A stretch of DNA of 39,613 bases from Actinomycetota bacterium (GTDB taxonomy: Bacteria > Actinomycetota > Actinomycetes > S36-B12), in the NCBI GenBank assembly GCA_029978585.1, contig JAPOJD010000004.1, positions 1 to 39,613 on the forward strand. Reading direction: 5' to 3'. The position numbers were made by a program, and so were the translations under genes. Of this stretch, positions 18,737-27,877 are shown piece by piece. Numbering within the stretch: position 1 is the stretch's first letter; each line of letters begins with the position of its first letter. The notes under the pieces are model-generated. The model was not told where the DNA came from, searched no databases, and saw only the letters and a program-made list of their open reading frames with translations.

Positions 18737-19896
18737 CGACCCGGGCGCCCGCGCCCCTCCCGGGTCGGGCCGACGTCGTCATCGTGGGCGGCGGAGTGAT
18801 GGGTGCGTCGACCGCGTTCCACCTGGCCGAGGCCGGGGTAGAGGTGCTCCTCCTCGAGCGCGGCGAACTGTCGGGCGGCTCCACCTCCCGCGCCGCGGGC
18901 GGCGTGCGGGCGAACTTCTCCGACGAGCTCAACATCCGACTGGGCCAGCGCTCGCTGGAACTCTTCGCGGACTTCCCCGTGCGTCCCGGCCAGGAGATCG
19001 ACCTGCACCGCAGCGGCTACCTCTTCGTCCTCACCCGCCCGCAGGACGTCGACCTCTTCACGGCCTCCGTCGCGCTCCAGGGCGCCCTCGGTGTCGAGTC
19101 GCGCATGGTCGACGTGGAGGAGGCGTGCCGGCTCTCCCCGCTGCTCGATCCCGAAGGCGTGCTCGCCGCCGCCTGGTCGCCCGACGACGGGCACTGCACC
19201 CCGGAGTCCGTCGTGCTGGGATACGCGACGGGTGCGCGGCGGCTCGGTGCCACCGTGCGCACCGGCATCGAGGTCACCGGCATCACCTCCTCGGGCGGCG
19301 AGATCACATCGGTGGAGACCCCCGAGGGGTCCGTGCGCACCGAATGCGTCATCGACTGCGCCGGCGCGTGGTCGCCGCAGATCGCGTCGTACGTCGGCGT
19401 CGACCTGCCGGTCACGCCGTACAAGCGGGAACTCCTCATCACCGAGCCCATGCCGCAGCCGGTCGAGATGGCCTTCACCATCGACTACTCCACCACGCTC
19501 TACTGGCATCGCGAGGGACCGGGGATCCTCACCGGCTTCTCCCAGCAGGATGCGCTTCCCGGGTTCGACATATCCCGCGACGAGGACTTCCCCGAGCGCC
19601 TCGCCGAACTCGCGGCCGTCCGGGCGCCCGGGCTGCTGGACCTGGGCGTGCGAAGCGGCTGGGCTGGGCTCTACGAGACCACCCCCGATCACAACGCGCT
19701 GCTCGGCGAGTCGTCGCAGGTCTCGCGCTTCCTCTACGCCACGGGGTTCTCCGGGCACGGATTCCTGCAGGGTCCGGCGGTCGGCGAGATCCTGCGGGAC
19801 ATGTACCTCGGCGTGACGCCGTTCATCGATGTGAGCCCGCTCGATGTCGAGCGCTTCGCGCGCGGGGACCTGCGCCCGGAGCGCAATATCGTCTAG
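18733..19896 (+). CDS. FAD-dependent amine/amino-acid oxidoreductase (sarcosine oxidase beta / DadA-like)
   Basis: GTG start overlapping TGA; VVIVGGGVMGASTAFHLAEAGVEVLLLERGELSGGSTSRAAGGVR; GWAGLYETTPDHNALLG; GFSGHGFLQGPAVGE. Confidence 0.9.
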   Translation: MTTRAPAPLPGRADVVIVGGGVMGASTAFHLAEAGVEVLLLERGELSGGSTSRAAGGVRANFSDELNIRLGQRSLELFADFPVRPGQEIDLHRSGYLFVLTRPQDVDLFTASVALQGALGVESRMVDVEEACRLSPLLDPEGVLAAAWSPDDGHCTPESVVLGYATGARRLGATVRTGIEVTGITSSGGEITSVETPEGSVRTECVIDCAGAWSPQIASYVGVDLPVTPYKRELLITEPMPQPVEMAFTIDYSTTLYWHREGPGILTGFSQQDALPGFDISRDEDFPERLAELAAVRAPGLLDLGVRSGWAGLYETTPDHNALLGESSQVSRFLYATGFSGHGFLQGPAVGEILRDMYLGVTPFIDVSPLDVERFARGDLRPERNIV

Positions 19897-19909
19897 CGGG
19901 CGGGCTGCC

Positions 19910-20515
19910 TCATCCCGTGAAGAGGGCCCGATAGACCAGGATCCACGGGTAGAACAGGTGCTGGCCACCGTCCCACTGCACGGCGACGAAGGTGGTGAGG
20001 ATGCCGGCGGCGAACGCCATCACTGCGCCCCACGACCACCAGCCCCAGGGTGGGGTCCGCCACCCAGCGGCGTGCCAGCGCCAGAGGAGGGCCCCGATCC
20101 CCGCGGTGGCGACCTGCGCGCCGATCGCGCCGACCACGACGGGGTTCGTCGCGTAGTACGCCGCCTCCAGCGGCGGGAAGAATGCGGCGGCACGGATCCC
20201 CGAGACGGCGGCGAAGGCGAGGGGCGTGGCCAGGATGCCGAGCGCCGCTCCCCACCACGGCGCACCGCGGGCTCGCATCACGGGCCACACGAGGAGGCCG
20301 GAGAAGAACAGCGGCCCCATGCGCAGGAGCACGGCGAGGTTCATCGTGAGGCGATATCCCTCGACGGACCAGAAGTCCTCCGGGCGCCCGGCACGCGCGG
20401 CGAGCACGAGGTCGAGGGCGAGATACGTCGTCACCGACACGATCGCGGGAGCGGCGAGGTAGAGCGTGTGACGCACCTGCGCGGATGCAGGACTCGGGGC
20501 ACCGACGGCGTTCAC
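19910..20515 (-). CDS. Multi-pass membrane protein of unknown function
   Basis: Several hydrophobic segments (LYLAAPAIVSVTTYLALDLVLA, MGPLFFSGLLVWPVM, ALGILATPLAFAAV, AVMAFAAGILTTFVAV); start overlaps the sulfatase stop. Confidence 0.7.
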   Translation of the reverse strand: MNAVGAPSPASAQVRHTLYLAAPAIVSVTTYLALDLVLAARAGRPEDFWSVEGYRLTMNLAVLLRMGPLFFSGLLVWPVMRARGAPWWGAALGILATPLAFAAVSGIRAAAFFPPLEAAYYATNPVVVGAIGAQVATAGIGALLWRWHAAGWRTPPWGWWSWGAVMAFAAGILTTFVAVQWDGGQHLFYPWILVYRALFTG

Positions 20516-21924
20516 GCGTACTGCGCTCTCAGGTCGGCGAGGCGGGCGGCCATCTCGGCGCGCGCGCCCGCGTAGGCGGGGTCGTCGGCGACATTGCTCA
20601 GTTGGCGCGGATCCGCCGAGAGGTCATAGAGCTCGGGGGGAAGGCCGCGGTCGTACTCGACGTAGAGCCACTCGTCGGTGCGGATCGCCTGCGATGGGGG
20701 AATGTTGTAGGGGAAGTCGGCGAAGTACTCGTAGAAGATCTCCTCGCGCCATGCGGCGTCGTCATCCTCCAGCAGCGGCACGAGGCTCGCGCCCTGCACG
20801 CTGGATGGGATGGGGGCCCCCGCGAGGTCGAGCAGGGTGGGCGCCACGTCGATATTGAGGATGGGCTGCTCGCGCGTCGCGCCGGGATCCGGGATGCCGT
20901 CGGGCCAGCGCACGATGAAGGGCAGGCGGATGTTGTCGTCGTAGGCCCAGCGCTTCCCGGTGAGGACGTGCTCGCCCCAGGAGTAGCCGTTGTCGCTGGT
21001 GTAGAAGAGCGCGGTGTCGGCGCCCGCGCCGCTGGCGTCGAGCGCCTCCACGATCCGTCCGATCTCGCGGTCCAGCCCGAGCAGCGTCTCGCAGTAGCGT
21101 CGGTACGCCGTCTCGAGCCGCCCGGCGGTGCCCTCCCACACATTCCGGTCGAGCAGCGTCTGGAAGGTGAAGTACTCGTCGGGGAGGGTGTCCAGTGGCA
21201 CGTCGTCGTACGTCCCCCGCAGGTCGGGCGGCGGCTCGAACTCGTGGTGGACCGCCTTGTGCGCGAGGAAGAGGCAGAACGGCCGGGATGCGTCCTGGGT
21301 GGCCAGCCACTCCAGGGCCAGGTTGGTGAGGTCGGTGGTGACGTAGGTGCCCGGGCGCGCGGTCTCGACCCCGTCGATGACGAGGGGGCAGTCGAAGTAC
21401 ACGCCCTGCCCCTCCTCGACGGTGAAAGTGATGAAGCGCTCCACGCCGCGCAGGTCGGGGAGGTCCCCGGGCATATGCCACTTGCCGATGTAGGCATTCC
21501 GGTAGCCCGCCGCAGCGAGTCCCTCGAAGACGCTCACGGTCTCCGCGCGCCACGCGGAGATGTTGTTCGTGACGCCGTGCCGGTGGGCGTACTGCCCGGT
21601 GATGAACGAGGCGCGCGAGGGGCTGCACAGCGATGTGGTGCAGTACGCGTGGTCGAAGGTGAGTCCCTGCCGCGCCAGGGCATCCAGGGCCGGCGTCTGG
21701 AGGAAGGGCACGGTGCCCGCCGCGCCGAGGTGGTCGGCCCGGTGATCGTCGCTGAGGATGACGACGAGGTTGGGCCGCCCGGCCGACGCCGCGACCGAAT
21801 CGGGGTCGACGCGCACCGGGACCGGCCGGCCTCCGCCCGAGGCCGAGCCGCTGCAGGCGCTCAGGCCCGCGATCGCGGCTCCACCCGCGATGCCCCCCAG
21901 CACCTGACGGCGCGTGACCTCCAT
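20512..21924 (-). CDS. Sulfatase (formylglycine-dependent, CSPSR), Tat signal plus lipobox
   Basis: TRRQVLGGIAGGAAIAGLSAC; NLVVILSDDHRADHLG; TTSLCSPSRASFITGQYAHRHG. Confidence 0.93.
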   Translation of the reverse strand: MEVTRRQVLGGIAGGAAIAGLSACSGSASGGGRPVPVRVDPDSVAASAGRPNLVVILSDDHRADHLGAAGTVPFLQTPALDALARQGLTFDHAYCTTSLCSPSRASFITGQYAHRHGVTNNISAWRAETVSVFEGLAAAGYRNAYIGKWHMPGDLPDLRGVERFITFTVEEGQGVYFDCPLVIDGVETARPGTYVTTDLTNLALEWLATQDASRPFCLFLAHKAVHHEFEPPPDLRGTYDDVPLDTLPDEYFTFQTLLDRNVWEGTAGRLETAYRRYCETLLGLDREIGRIVEALDASGAGADTALFYTSDNGYSWGEHVLTGKRWAYDDNIRLPFIVRWPDGIPDPGATREQPILNIDVAPTLLDLAGAPIPSSVQGASLVPLLEDDDAAWREEIFYEYFADFPYNIPPSQAIRTDEWLYVEYDRGLPPELYDLSADPRQLSNVADDPAYAGARAEMAARLADLRAQYA

Positions 21925-21956
21925 CCCGCGAGGCTAGCCCGGCTGAGCGGGCGTGG

Positions 21957-22943
21957 TCATCGGGTGGGCGCGCCCTCGCGAGCAGTGCGCTGGGAGGAGA
22001 TCTCCGCGAGGATGACGCCCGCGAGGACCACGAGCCCGCCGAGGCCCTGCACCGGCGTGATGGTCTCCCCGAGCACGATGAACCCGACGATCGCGGCCCA
22101 CAGCGGCTCGGTCGTGCCGATGATCCCCCCGCGCTGGGCACCGATGCGCTGCAGCGAGCCGAGCACGAGCAGGAATGGCACGACGGTCAAGGCGATCATC
22201 CAGATGACCAGTGACCACACGGGGATGCCCGTGACTGCGCCGTCGAACAGCGTCGTCGTAGTCGTGAGAGTGGACCAGGGGAACGCCCACCACGGAGAGA
22301 TGACGCTCCACGTCACCGTAGCGATGAGGAAGCCCCAGAAGGCGAGGCTCAGCACGTCGCGGCGCTGCGCGCCCTCCTCTCCGAGGAGGAGGTAGACGGC
22401 CAGGGAGATTCCGACGAGCAGGCCGAAGAACAGCCCGAGCGGGTCGAGGGTGACACCGGCCCAGACCTGGGCAACGAGGGCAAGCCCGACCAGCACCAGG
22501 CCGATGGCCAGCCACAGGGAGCGGCGTACCGGGCGATGCCGTGCGAAGCGCAGCCACAGGGCGACCCAGACGGGAGCGAGGAAGGCGAGCAGGGTGCCGA
22601 TGGCGATGGGCAGGAGTGCGATCGTGACGAAGAAGAGGAATGGGGTCAGCGCGTAGGACACGACCCCGAACACGATGAGGAAGGGGATCTGCGAGGGCGT
22701 GACCCGCAGTGAGGCGGGGCGGAGGATGAGGATCACGACGAGGACGACGATCGCCGACCCGGCGGTGCGGATCTCCGTGACATGCCCGGGGGTGAGGCCC
22801 GCCTCGATCTGGGCCTTCGCGACGGTCCCGTTGAGTGCGAACATGAACGCCGCAACGAGGTACATGGCGATCCCGAGAGCCTCCTGGCGCGGGATCCGGG
22901 GGCCTGGCACTGCGAGCGGCTCGATGGGGTCGGGGGCGCTCAC
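21957..22943 (-). CDS. EamA-family (DMT) transporter, copy 1
   Basis: GTG start at 22943; ten-TM-like hydrophobic pattern; YLVAAFMFALNGTVAK...EPLWAAIVGFIVLGETITPVQGLGGLVVLAGVILAE. Confidence 0.88.
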   Translation of the reverse strand: MSAPDPIEPLAVPGPRIPRQEALGIAMYLVAAFMFALNGTVAKAQIEAGLTPGHVTEIRTAGSAIVVLVVILILRPASLRVTPSQIPFLIVFGVVSYALTPFLFFVTIALLPIAIGTLLAFLAPVWVALWLRFARHRPVRRSLWLAIGLVLVGLALVAQVWAGVTLDPLGLFFGLLVGISLAVYLLLGEEGAQRRDVLSLAFWGFLIATVTWSVISPWWAFPWSTLTTTTTLFDGAVTGIPVWSLVIWMIALTVVPFLLVLGSLQRIGAQRGGIIGTTEPLWAAIVGFIVLGETITPVQGLGGLVVLAGVILAEISSQRTAREGAPTR

Positions 22944-23902
22944 CGGGATCGCTCCGCGATGTAGACGCCAGCAAGGACGGTGATGCCGCCCGCGATCTGC
23001 AGGGGCGTGAGCACCTCGCCGAGGAGGATCCACGCGATGAGGGCCGCCGCGAGTGGCTCGATCATCCCCACCGTCGATGCCTGCGCCGCGCTGATCCATG
23101 CGAGGGCGGCCACCACGAGGGTGAAGGGCACGACCGTGCCCATGACGACCATCCATGCCGTGAGCGACCAGATGGGAGCGGTGGCCCCGGTCACCAGCGT
23201 GGCGTCACCGCTGAACTCCGACCATGGGAAGTTCCACCACGGCTGGACCACGGCCCAGAAGAGCGTGGCGCCGCCGAAGCCCCACATCGTGAGCGAGATC
23301 GAGTCGCGCGGGTGTGCCCCGCGCTGCCGGGCCTCGCCGAGCAGGTAGAACAGTGCGAGCGCGCAGGCGGCGCCCAGGCCTGCGGCCACGCCGATCGCGT
23401 TGAGGTCGAGGGAGTTGAGTCCCTGCCAGACCTGGGTGATGAGCGCAAGGCCGATGAGCGCCAGCGTCAGGCCCAGCCACACCCAGGGCCGGACGTATTG
23501 CCGCCTCCCGAAGCGCACCCACAGCACGACGAGGATCGGCGCGGTGAACTCCAGGACGAGAGCGACGCCGATGGGGAGATTCTCGATGGCCACGAAGTAG
23601 AGGAACTGCGTCATCGACAGGCCGACGACCCCGTAGGCGAGCAGCAGCAGGACCTCGTCGCGTCGCACCTTCAGGGCGTGGGGGCGTGTGACAGCGACGA
23701 TGATGAGGAGGAGCAGGAAGGCGCCGGTCGACCGCACTGCGCTCAGCGCAGGCGCGTCGACCGGCGTCTCCAGGATGGTCTTGACGACCGAGCTGTTGAA
23801 GGCGAAGCACAGCGCACCGGCCAGGTAGAGGGTGAAGCCGAGAGCCGGCCGGTTGCCCCGCGTCCCCGGCAGTGGCACCGGCGCGACATCGAGCGGGGTC
23901 AA
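22940..23902 (-). CDS. EamA-family (DMT) transporter, copy 2
   Basis: Probable TTG start at 23902 overlapping glgA stop; YLAGALCFAFNSSVVK...EPLAAALIAWILLGEVLTPLQIAGGITVLAGVYIAE. Confidence 0.86.
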   Translation of the reverse strand: MTPLDVAPVPLPGTRGNRPALGFTLYLAGALCFAFNSSVVKTILETPVDAPALSAVRSTGAFLLLLIIVAVTRPHALKVRRDEVLLLLAYGVVGLSMTQFLYFVAIENLPIGVALVLEFTAPILVVLWVRFGRRQYVRPWVWLGLTLALIGLALITQVWQGLNSLDLNAIGVAAGLGAACALALFYLLGEARQRGAHPRDSISLTMWGFGGATLFWAVVQPWWNFPWSEFSGDATLVTGATAPIWSLTAWMVVMGTVVPFTLVVAALAWISAAQASTVGMIEPLAAALIAWILLGEVLTPLQIAGGITVLAGVYIAERSR

Positions 23903-25080
23903 CGCGCCGCCGACCGCCGTGACGCCAGTGCGGTCTCGTAGACCGCGACGGTGCGCTCCGCGATGGCGTCCCAGCCGAACTCCGCGATGGCGCGCTGCCG
24001 CCCGGCCGCGCCCATGCGGCGTGCCCGGGCCGGGTCGGCGGCCAGGGCGTTGACACCGCGCGCCAGCCCTGCTTCGAAGGCCTCCGGATCGTCGGCGTCG
24101 TACGGGACGAGGATGCCGGTGACGTCGTCGGCGACCACCTCGGGGATCCCGCCTACGGCGCTGGCCACGACCGGAGCCTCGCAGGCCATGGCCTCGAGGT
24201 TCACGATGCCGAGGGGCTCGTACACCGACGGGCAGACGAATGCGGTGGCATGGGTCAGCATCTGGATGAGTTCGGGGCGCTGCGCCTGCTCCTCGATCCA
24301 CACGACGGAATCCTCGCCGCGGGCCTCGCGCAGGGCGGCGACCCCGCGGCTGATCTCCTCGCCGATCTCGGGAGTGTCGGGCGAACTGGCGCACAGCACG
24401 AGGACGATGCCCGGATCGAAGCTCAGTGCGGCGCGCAGGAGATGGGCGATGCCCTTCTGCCGGGTGATGCGCCCGACGAACAGCGCGTAGGGACGGTCCG
24501 GGTCGATTCCCCGCGCGACGAGGGCGGCGACGTCGGGATCGGGTCGGTACACCTCGGTGTCGATGCCGTTGTGGACCACGTGGACCCGGGCGGGGTCGAG
24601 TACGGGGTACGTGTCGAGGACATCGCGGCGCATTCCCTCGCTCACGGCGATGATCGCGTCGGCGTGCGCGTAGGCGGTTGCCTCCACCCAGCAGGAGATG
24701 CGGTATCCCCCGCCGAGCTGCTCGTGCTTCCACGGGCGCAGCGGCTCGAGCGAATGGGCGGAGATGACGTGGGGTACGCCGTGCAGCAGGCCGGAGAGAT
24801 GGCCGGCGAGGTTCGCGTACCAGGTGTGGGAGTGCACGAGGTCGACGCCCTCGGAGGCCTGCGCCATCTCGAGGTCGACGCCGAGGGTCTGCAGGGCGAA
24901 GTTCGCGCCGGTGAGCTCGCTGGGCGGTTGATGCGCCTCGGCATCGACCCGGGGAGCCCCGAAGCAGTGCACGTCGACGTCGATGAGCTCGCGCAATTGC
25001 TCGACGAGTTGCGTGACATGGACTCCTGCGCCGCCGTAGACGTCCGGGGGCCACTCCCGCGTCATGATCGCCACTCTCAC
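23899..25080 (-). CDS. glgA: Glycogen synthase / GT4 glycosyltransferase (actinobacterial GlgA/GlgM type)
   Basis: [78 protein letters not shown] start at 25080. Confidence 0.9.
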   Translation of the reverse strand: MRVAIMTREWPPDVYGGAGVHVTQLVEQLRELIDVDVHCFGAPRVDAEAHQPPSELTGANFALQTLGVDLEMAQASEGVDLVHSHTWYANLAGHLSGLLHGVPHVISAHSLEPLRPWKHEQLGGGYRISCWVEATAYAHADAIIAVSEGMRRDVLDTYPVLDPARVHVVHNGIDTEVYRPDPDVAALVARGIDPDRPYALFVGRITRQKGIAHLLRAALSFDPGIVLVLCASSPDTPEIGEEISRGVAALREARGEDSVVWIEEQAQRPELIQMLTHATAFVCPSVYEPLGIVNLEAMACEAPVVASAVGGIPEVVADDVTGILVPYDADDPEAFEAGLARGVNALAADPARARRMGAAGRQRAIAEFGWDAIAERTVAVYETALASRRSAAR

Positions 25081-25135
25081 GGCACTCAGCCTAGGGCCCT
25101 CCCGGGCGTGGGACGGGCGGGCTACGCTGGCGCCC

Positions 25136-26077
25136 GTGGAATCGGGACCGCACGTCCTGGGGATCGTCCTCGCGGGGGGCGCCGGCAAGCGGCTCATGCC
25201 CCTCACCGCGGACCGCGCCAAGCCCGCCGTCCCATTCGGCGGCGCCTACCGCCTCATCGATTTCGTCCTGTCGAATCTCGTCAACGCCGGACTGCGCCGG
25301 GTGGCGGTGCTCACTCAGTACAAGTCGCACTCCTTGGACCGTCACATCACGACGACCTGGCGGATGTCCCCGCTGCTCGGCGACTACGTGACGGCTGTTC
25401 CTGCCCAGCAGAGGCTGGGACCGCGATGGTTCACCGGCTCAGCCGATGCCATCTACCAGAGCCTCAACCTCATCAAGGACGAGCAGCCGGAGTACGTCGT
25501 CGTGTTCGGCGCCGACAACGTCTACCGCATGGACCCAATGCAGATGGTCCTGCAGCACATCGAGACCGGTGCCGCGGTGACCGTCGCCGGCATCCGCCAG
25601 CCGCGTTCCATCGCGCACCAGTTCGGAGTGATCGAGGCGGGGCAGGACGGAGTCCGCATCCAGCGCTTCCTCGAGAAGCCTCCCGACCCCCCGGGCATCC
25701 CCGGCGACCTTGACTCGTCGTATGTGTCGATGGGCAACTACGTCTTCACCACGGATGCACTCGTGGAGGCGCTGCGCGCTGACGCCGCGGACGAGGGATC
25801 CGTGCACGACATGGGCGGCAACATCATCCCGATGCTCGTTGGCCAGGGCACCGCCTGCGTCTACGACTTCGACCTCAACGTGGTCCCCGGGGCCACTGAC
25901 CGCGACCGCGGCTACTGGCGCGATGTGGGGACCCTCGACGCCTACCACGACGCTCACATGGACCTCGTGTCCGTCCACCCCATCTTCAACCTCTACAACC
26001 GCCGCTGGCCGATCCTTACCAACCACCCCTCCTACCCGCCGGCCAAATTCGTCGAGGGCGGCAATGCGCATGAGTAG
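25136..26077 (+). CDS. glgC: Glucose-1-phosphate adenylyltransferase, catalytic domain; ends at an in-frame TAG before the beta-helix domain
   Basis: [76 protein letters not shown]; stops at HE-TAG where homologues continue. Confidence 0.93.
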   Translation: MESGPHVLGIVLAGGAGKRLMPLTADRAKPAVPFGGAYRLIDFVLSNLVNAGLRRVAVLTQYKSHSLDRHITTTWRMSPLLGDYVTAVPAQQRLGPRWFTGSADAIYQSLNLIKDEQPEYVVVFGADNVYRMDPMQMVLQHIETGAAVTVAGIRQPRSIAHQFGVIEAGQDGVRIQRFLEKPPDPPGIPGDLDSSYVSMGNYVFTTDALVEALRADAADEGSVHDMGGNIIPMLVGQGTACVYDFDLNVVPGATDRDRGYWRDVGTLDAYHDAHMDLVSVHPIFNLYNRRWPILTNHPSYPPAKFVEGGNAHE

Positions 26078-26359
26078 ATGGTCGGCACCGGCTCGATCGT
26101 CTCGGGGGCCCATGTGCGCAACTCCGTGCTGTCCTTCGACGTGCAGGTGTCGTCGGGTGCCTACGTCGAGGGCGCGGTCCTCATGCCCGGCGTCCGCATC
26201 GGTCGCAACGCCGTGGTGCGCCGGGCCATCCTCGATAAGAACGTCATCGTTCCCGAGGGGGCGCAGATCGGCGTCGACCTCGAGCGGGACCGCGAGCTCT
26301 ATACACTGAGCGAGGGGGGCGTCGTCGTGCTTGGCAAGGGCATCACGGCCCAGCGATGA
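26078..26359 (+). CDS. glgC: C-terminal beta-helix domain of glucose-1-phosphate adenylyltransferase, in frame after TAG
   Basis: [75 protein letters not shown]...VVVLGKG continues glgC in the same frame; whether it is translated is unknown. Confidence 0.85.
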   Translation: MVGTGSIVSGAHVRNSVLSFDVQVSSGAYVEGAVLMPGVRIGRNAVVRRAILDKNVIVPEGAQIGVDLERDRELYTLSEGGVVVLGKGITAQR

Positions 26360-27135
26360 CGACCGTCCGACGCCCGCGCGCGGTGGTTACCGGTGCGGGC
26401 CGCGGCCTCGGAGCCGTCATCGCCGAGCGCCTCCACGCGATCGGGTACGACGTCATCGCCACCGACATCGAGGGTGCTGATGCGATCCTCGACGTCACCG
26501 ACGCCGCCGCCTGCCGCTCGCTCGCGCGCGAGGTGGAGCCGGATGTGTGGGTCAACAACGCCGGGGTCCTCGGCGCTGGGGACGCCGCCACGCAGCCCGA
26601 CGAGGTAGTGGATCGCGTGGTCTCCGTGAACCTCCTGGGCGTGATGCACGGAACCCGGGCGGCCGTGGCCGTGATGCGCGAGCGGGAAGGCGGCAGGGGC
26701 CGTGGCCACGTCGTCACCATCGGCTCCCTGGCTTCGTGGGTGCCGGTGCCCGGCGAGGCCGTGTACGCCGCAACGAAGGCGGGGGTGCTCTCCTTCACCC
26801 TGGGCCTCGAGGGCGAACTGCGCGCCCAGGGGGTCACCGGCATCCACTTCAGCGTGGTCTGCCCCGATGGGATGCTCACGCCGATGCTCACCGACATCAT
26901 CGATGATCCGGCGATCGCCCTGTCCTTCACGGGCTTGCGCACCCAGGAGCCCGACGCGGTAGCCGACGCGGTGGCGCGGACGCTGCGCCGGCCGCGCAGG
27001 ATCGTGAGCGTCCCGCGATGGAGAGGAGCCCAGGTCCGGGCGCTAGGCGCGCTACCCGATCTCGTCCTTCCGGTGGCGCCTCTCTTTGCCCGCCTCGGTC
27101 GCGCTCAGCAGGATCGCCTGCGCCGCTCCCGCTAG
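26356..27135 (+). CDS. Short-chain dehydrogenase/reductase
   Basis: [50 protein letters not shown] overlap with glgC C-terminal ORF. Confidence 0.9.
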   Translation: MTTVRRPRAVVTGAGRGLGAVIAERLHAIGYDVIATDIEGADAILDVTDAAACRSLAREVEPDVWVNNAGVLGAGDAATQPDEVVDRVVSVNLLGVMHGTRAAVAVMREREGGRGRGHVVTIGSLASWVPVPGEAVYAATKAGVLSFTLGLEGELRAQGVTGIHFSVVCPDGMLTPMLTDIIDDPAIALSFTGLRTQEPDAVADAVARTLRRPRRIVSVPRWRGAQVRALGALPDLVLPVAPLFARLGRAQQDRLRRSR

Positions 27136-27186
27136 GGTCCGATGCCTCACGGTGGCGCGCACGGGGACATGGCCTACCGTGAGGGT

Positions 27187-27657
27187 GTGGTCACGCAGGT
27201 GGAGGTCGTAGCGACGGAGTCACCGTGGATCGTCTCCCGGTCCGTCATCGTGGGCGTCCCGGCGGATCGCGTCTTCGACATCCTCGCCGACCCGCGACAG
27301 CATGCCCGCTTCGACGGCTCGGGCAGCGTGCGCGGCAGCGTATCCGGGCCCGAACGACTCTCCCTCGGATCGAGCTTCCGCATGGACATGCGCCTCGGCG
27401 TGCCCTATCGAGTCTCGAGCACCGTCATGGAGTTCGACGAGGGTCGGCGTATCGCCTGGGCACATCTCGGCGGGCACCGATGGCGTTACGAACTGGAGCC
27501 CCTCGAGGGTGGTCGTACCCGCGTCACGGAGACCTTCGACGGGACGTACGCTCGGTCTGCCCGGGCACTGCGCCTCATCGATGCCTACCGGCGCAACGCG
27601 CGCGGAATCGAGGAGACGCTTCCTCGGCTGAAGGCCTATGCGGAAGGGGAGACGTGA
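27187..27657 (+). CDS. SRPBCC-superfamily (polyketide cyclase/START-like) protein
   Basis: WIVSRSVIVGVPADRVFDILADPRQHARFDGSGSVRG; GTG start chosen because TACCGT-N6 precedes it; in-frame ATG at 27142 is the alternative. Confidence 0.78.
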   Translation: MVTQVEVVATESPWIVSRSVIVGVPADRVFDILADPRQHARFDGSGSVRGSVSGPERLSLGSSFRMDMRLGVPYRVSSTVMEFDEGRRIAWAHLGGHRWRYELEPLEGGRTRVTETFDGTYARSARALRLIDAYRRNARGIEETLPRLKAYAEGET

Positions 27658-27857
27658 TCACCACCACCTACTCGGTCACCGGGATGACCTGCGACCACTG
27701 CGTGCGCGCCGTGACAACGGAACTCGTCCAGCTGCCCGGTGTGCGCTCGGTCGATGTCGACCTGGCCAGCGGCGCCGTGACCGTTGCCAGTGAGGGTCCC
27801 CTGGACGTGGAGTCCGTGCGTGCCGCGATCGACGAGGCGGGCTACACCCTCGGCTGA
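27654..27857 (+). CDS. Heavy-metal-associated (HMA) domain protein, CopZ-like
   Basis: YSVTGMTCDHCVRAVTTELVQLPGVRSVDVDLASGAVTV; GTGA overlap with previous stop. Confidence 0.88.
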   Translation: MITTTYSVTGMTCDHCVRAVTTELVQLPGVRSVDVDLASGAVTVASEGPLDVESVRAAIDEAGYTLG

Positions 27858-27877
27858 TCGTGGGTGCGATCAGCCGA
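27850..27877. terminator. Bidirectional hairpin between convergent HMA and pstB genes, containing both stop codons
   Basis: TCGGCTGATCG-TGGGTG-CGATCAGCCGA; plus TGA 27855-27857 and minus TGA (tca 27870-27872) lie in opposite arms. Confidence 0.7.

Noticed and set aside
20485-22395. 636-aa plus-strand ORF antisense to sulfatase and EamA
   Set aside because: Shadow ORF; opposing strand encodes conserved sulfatase with CSPSR.
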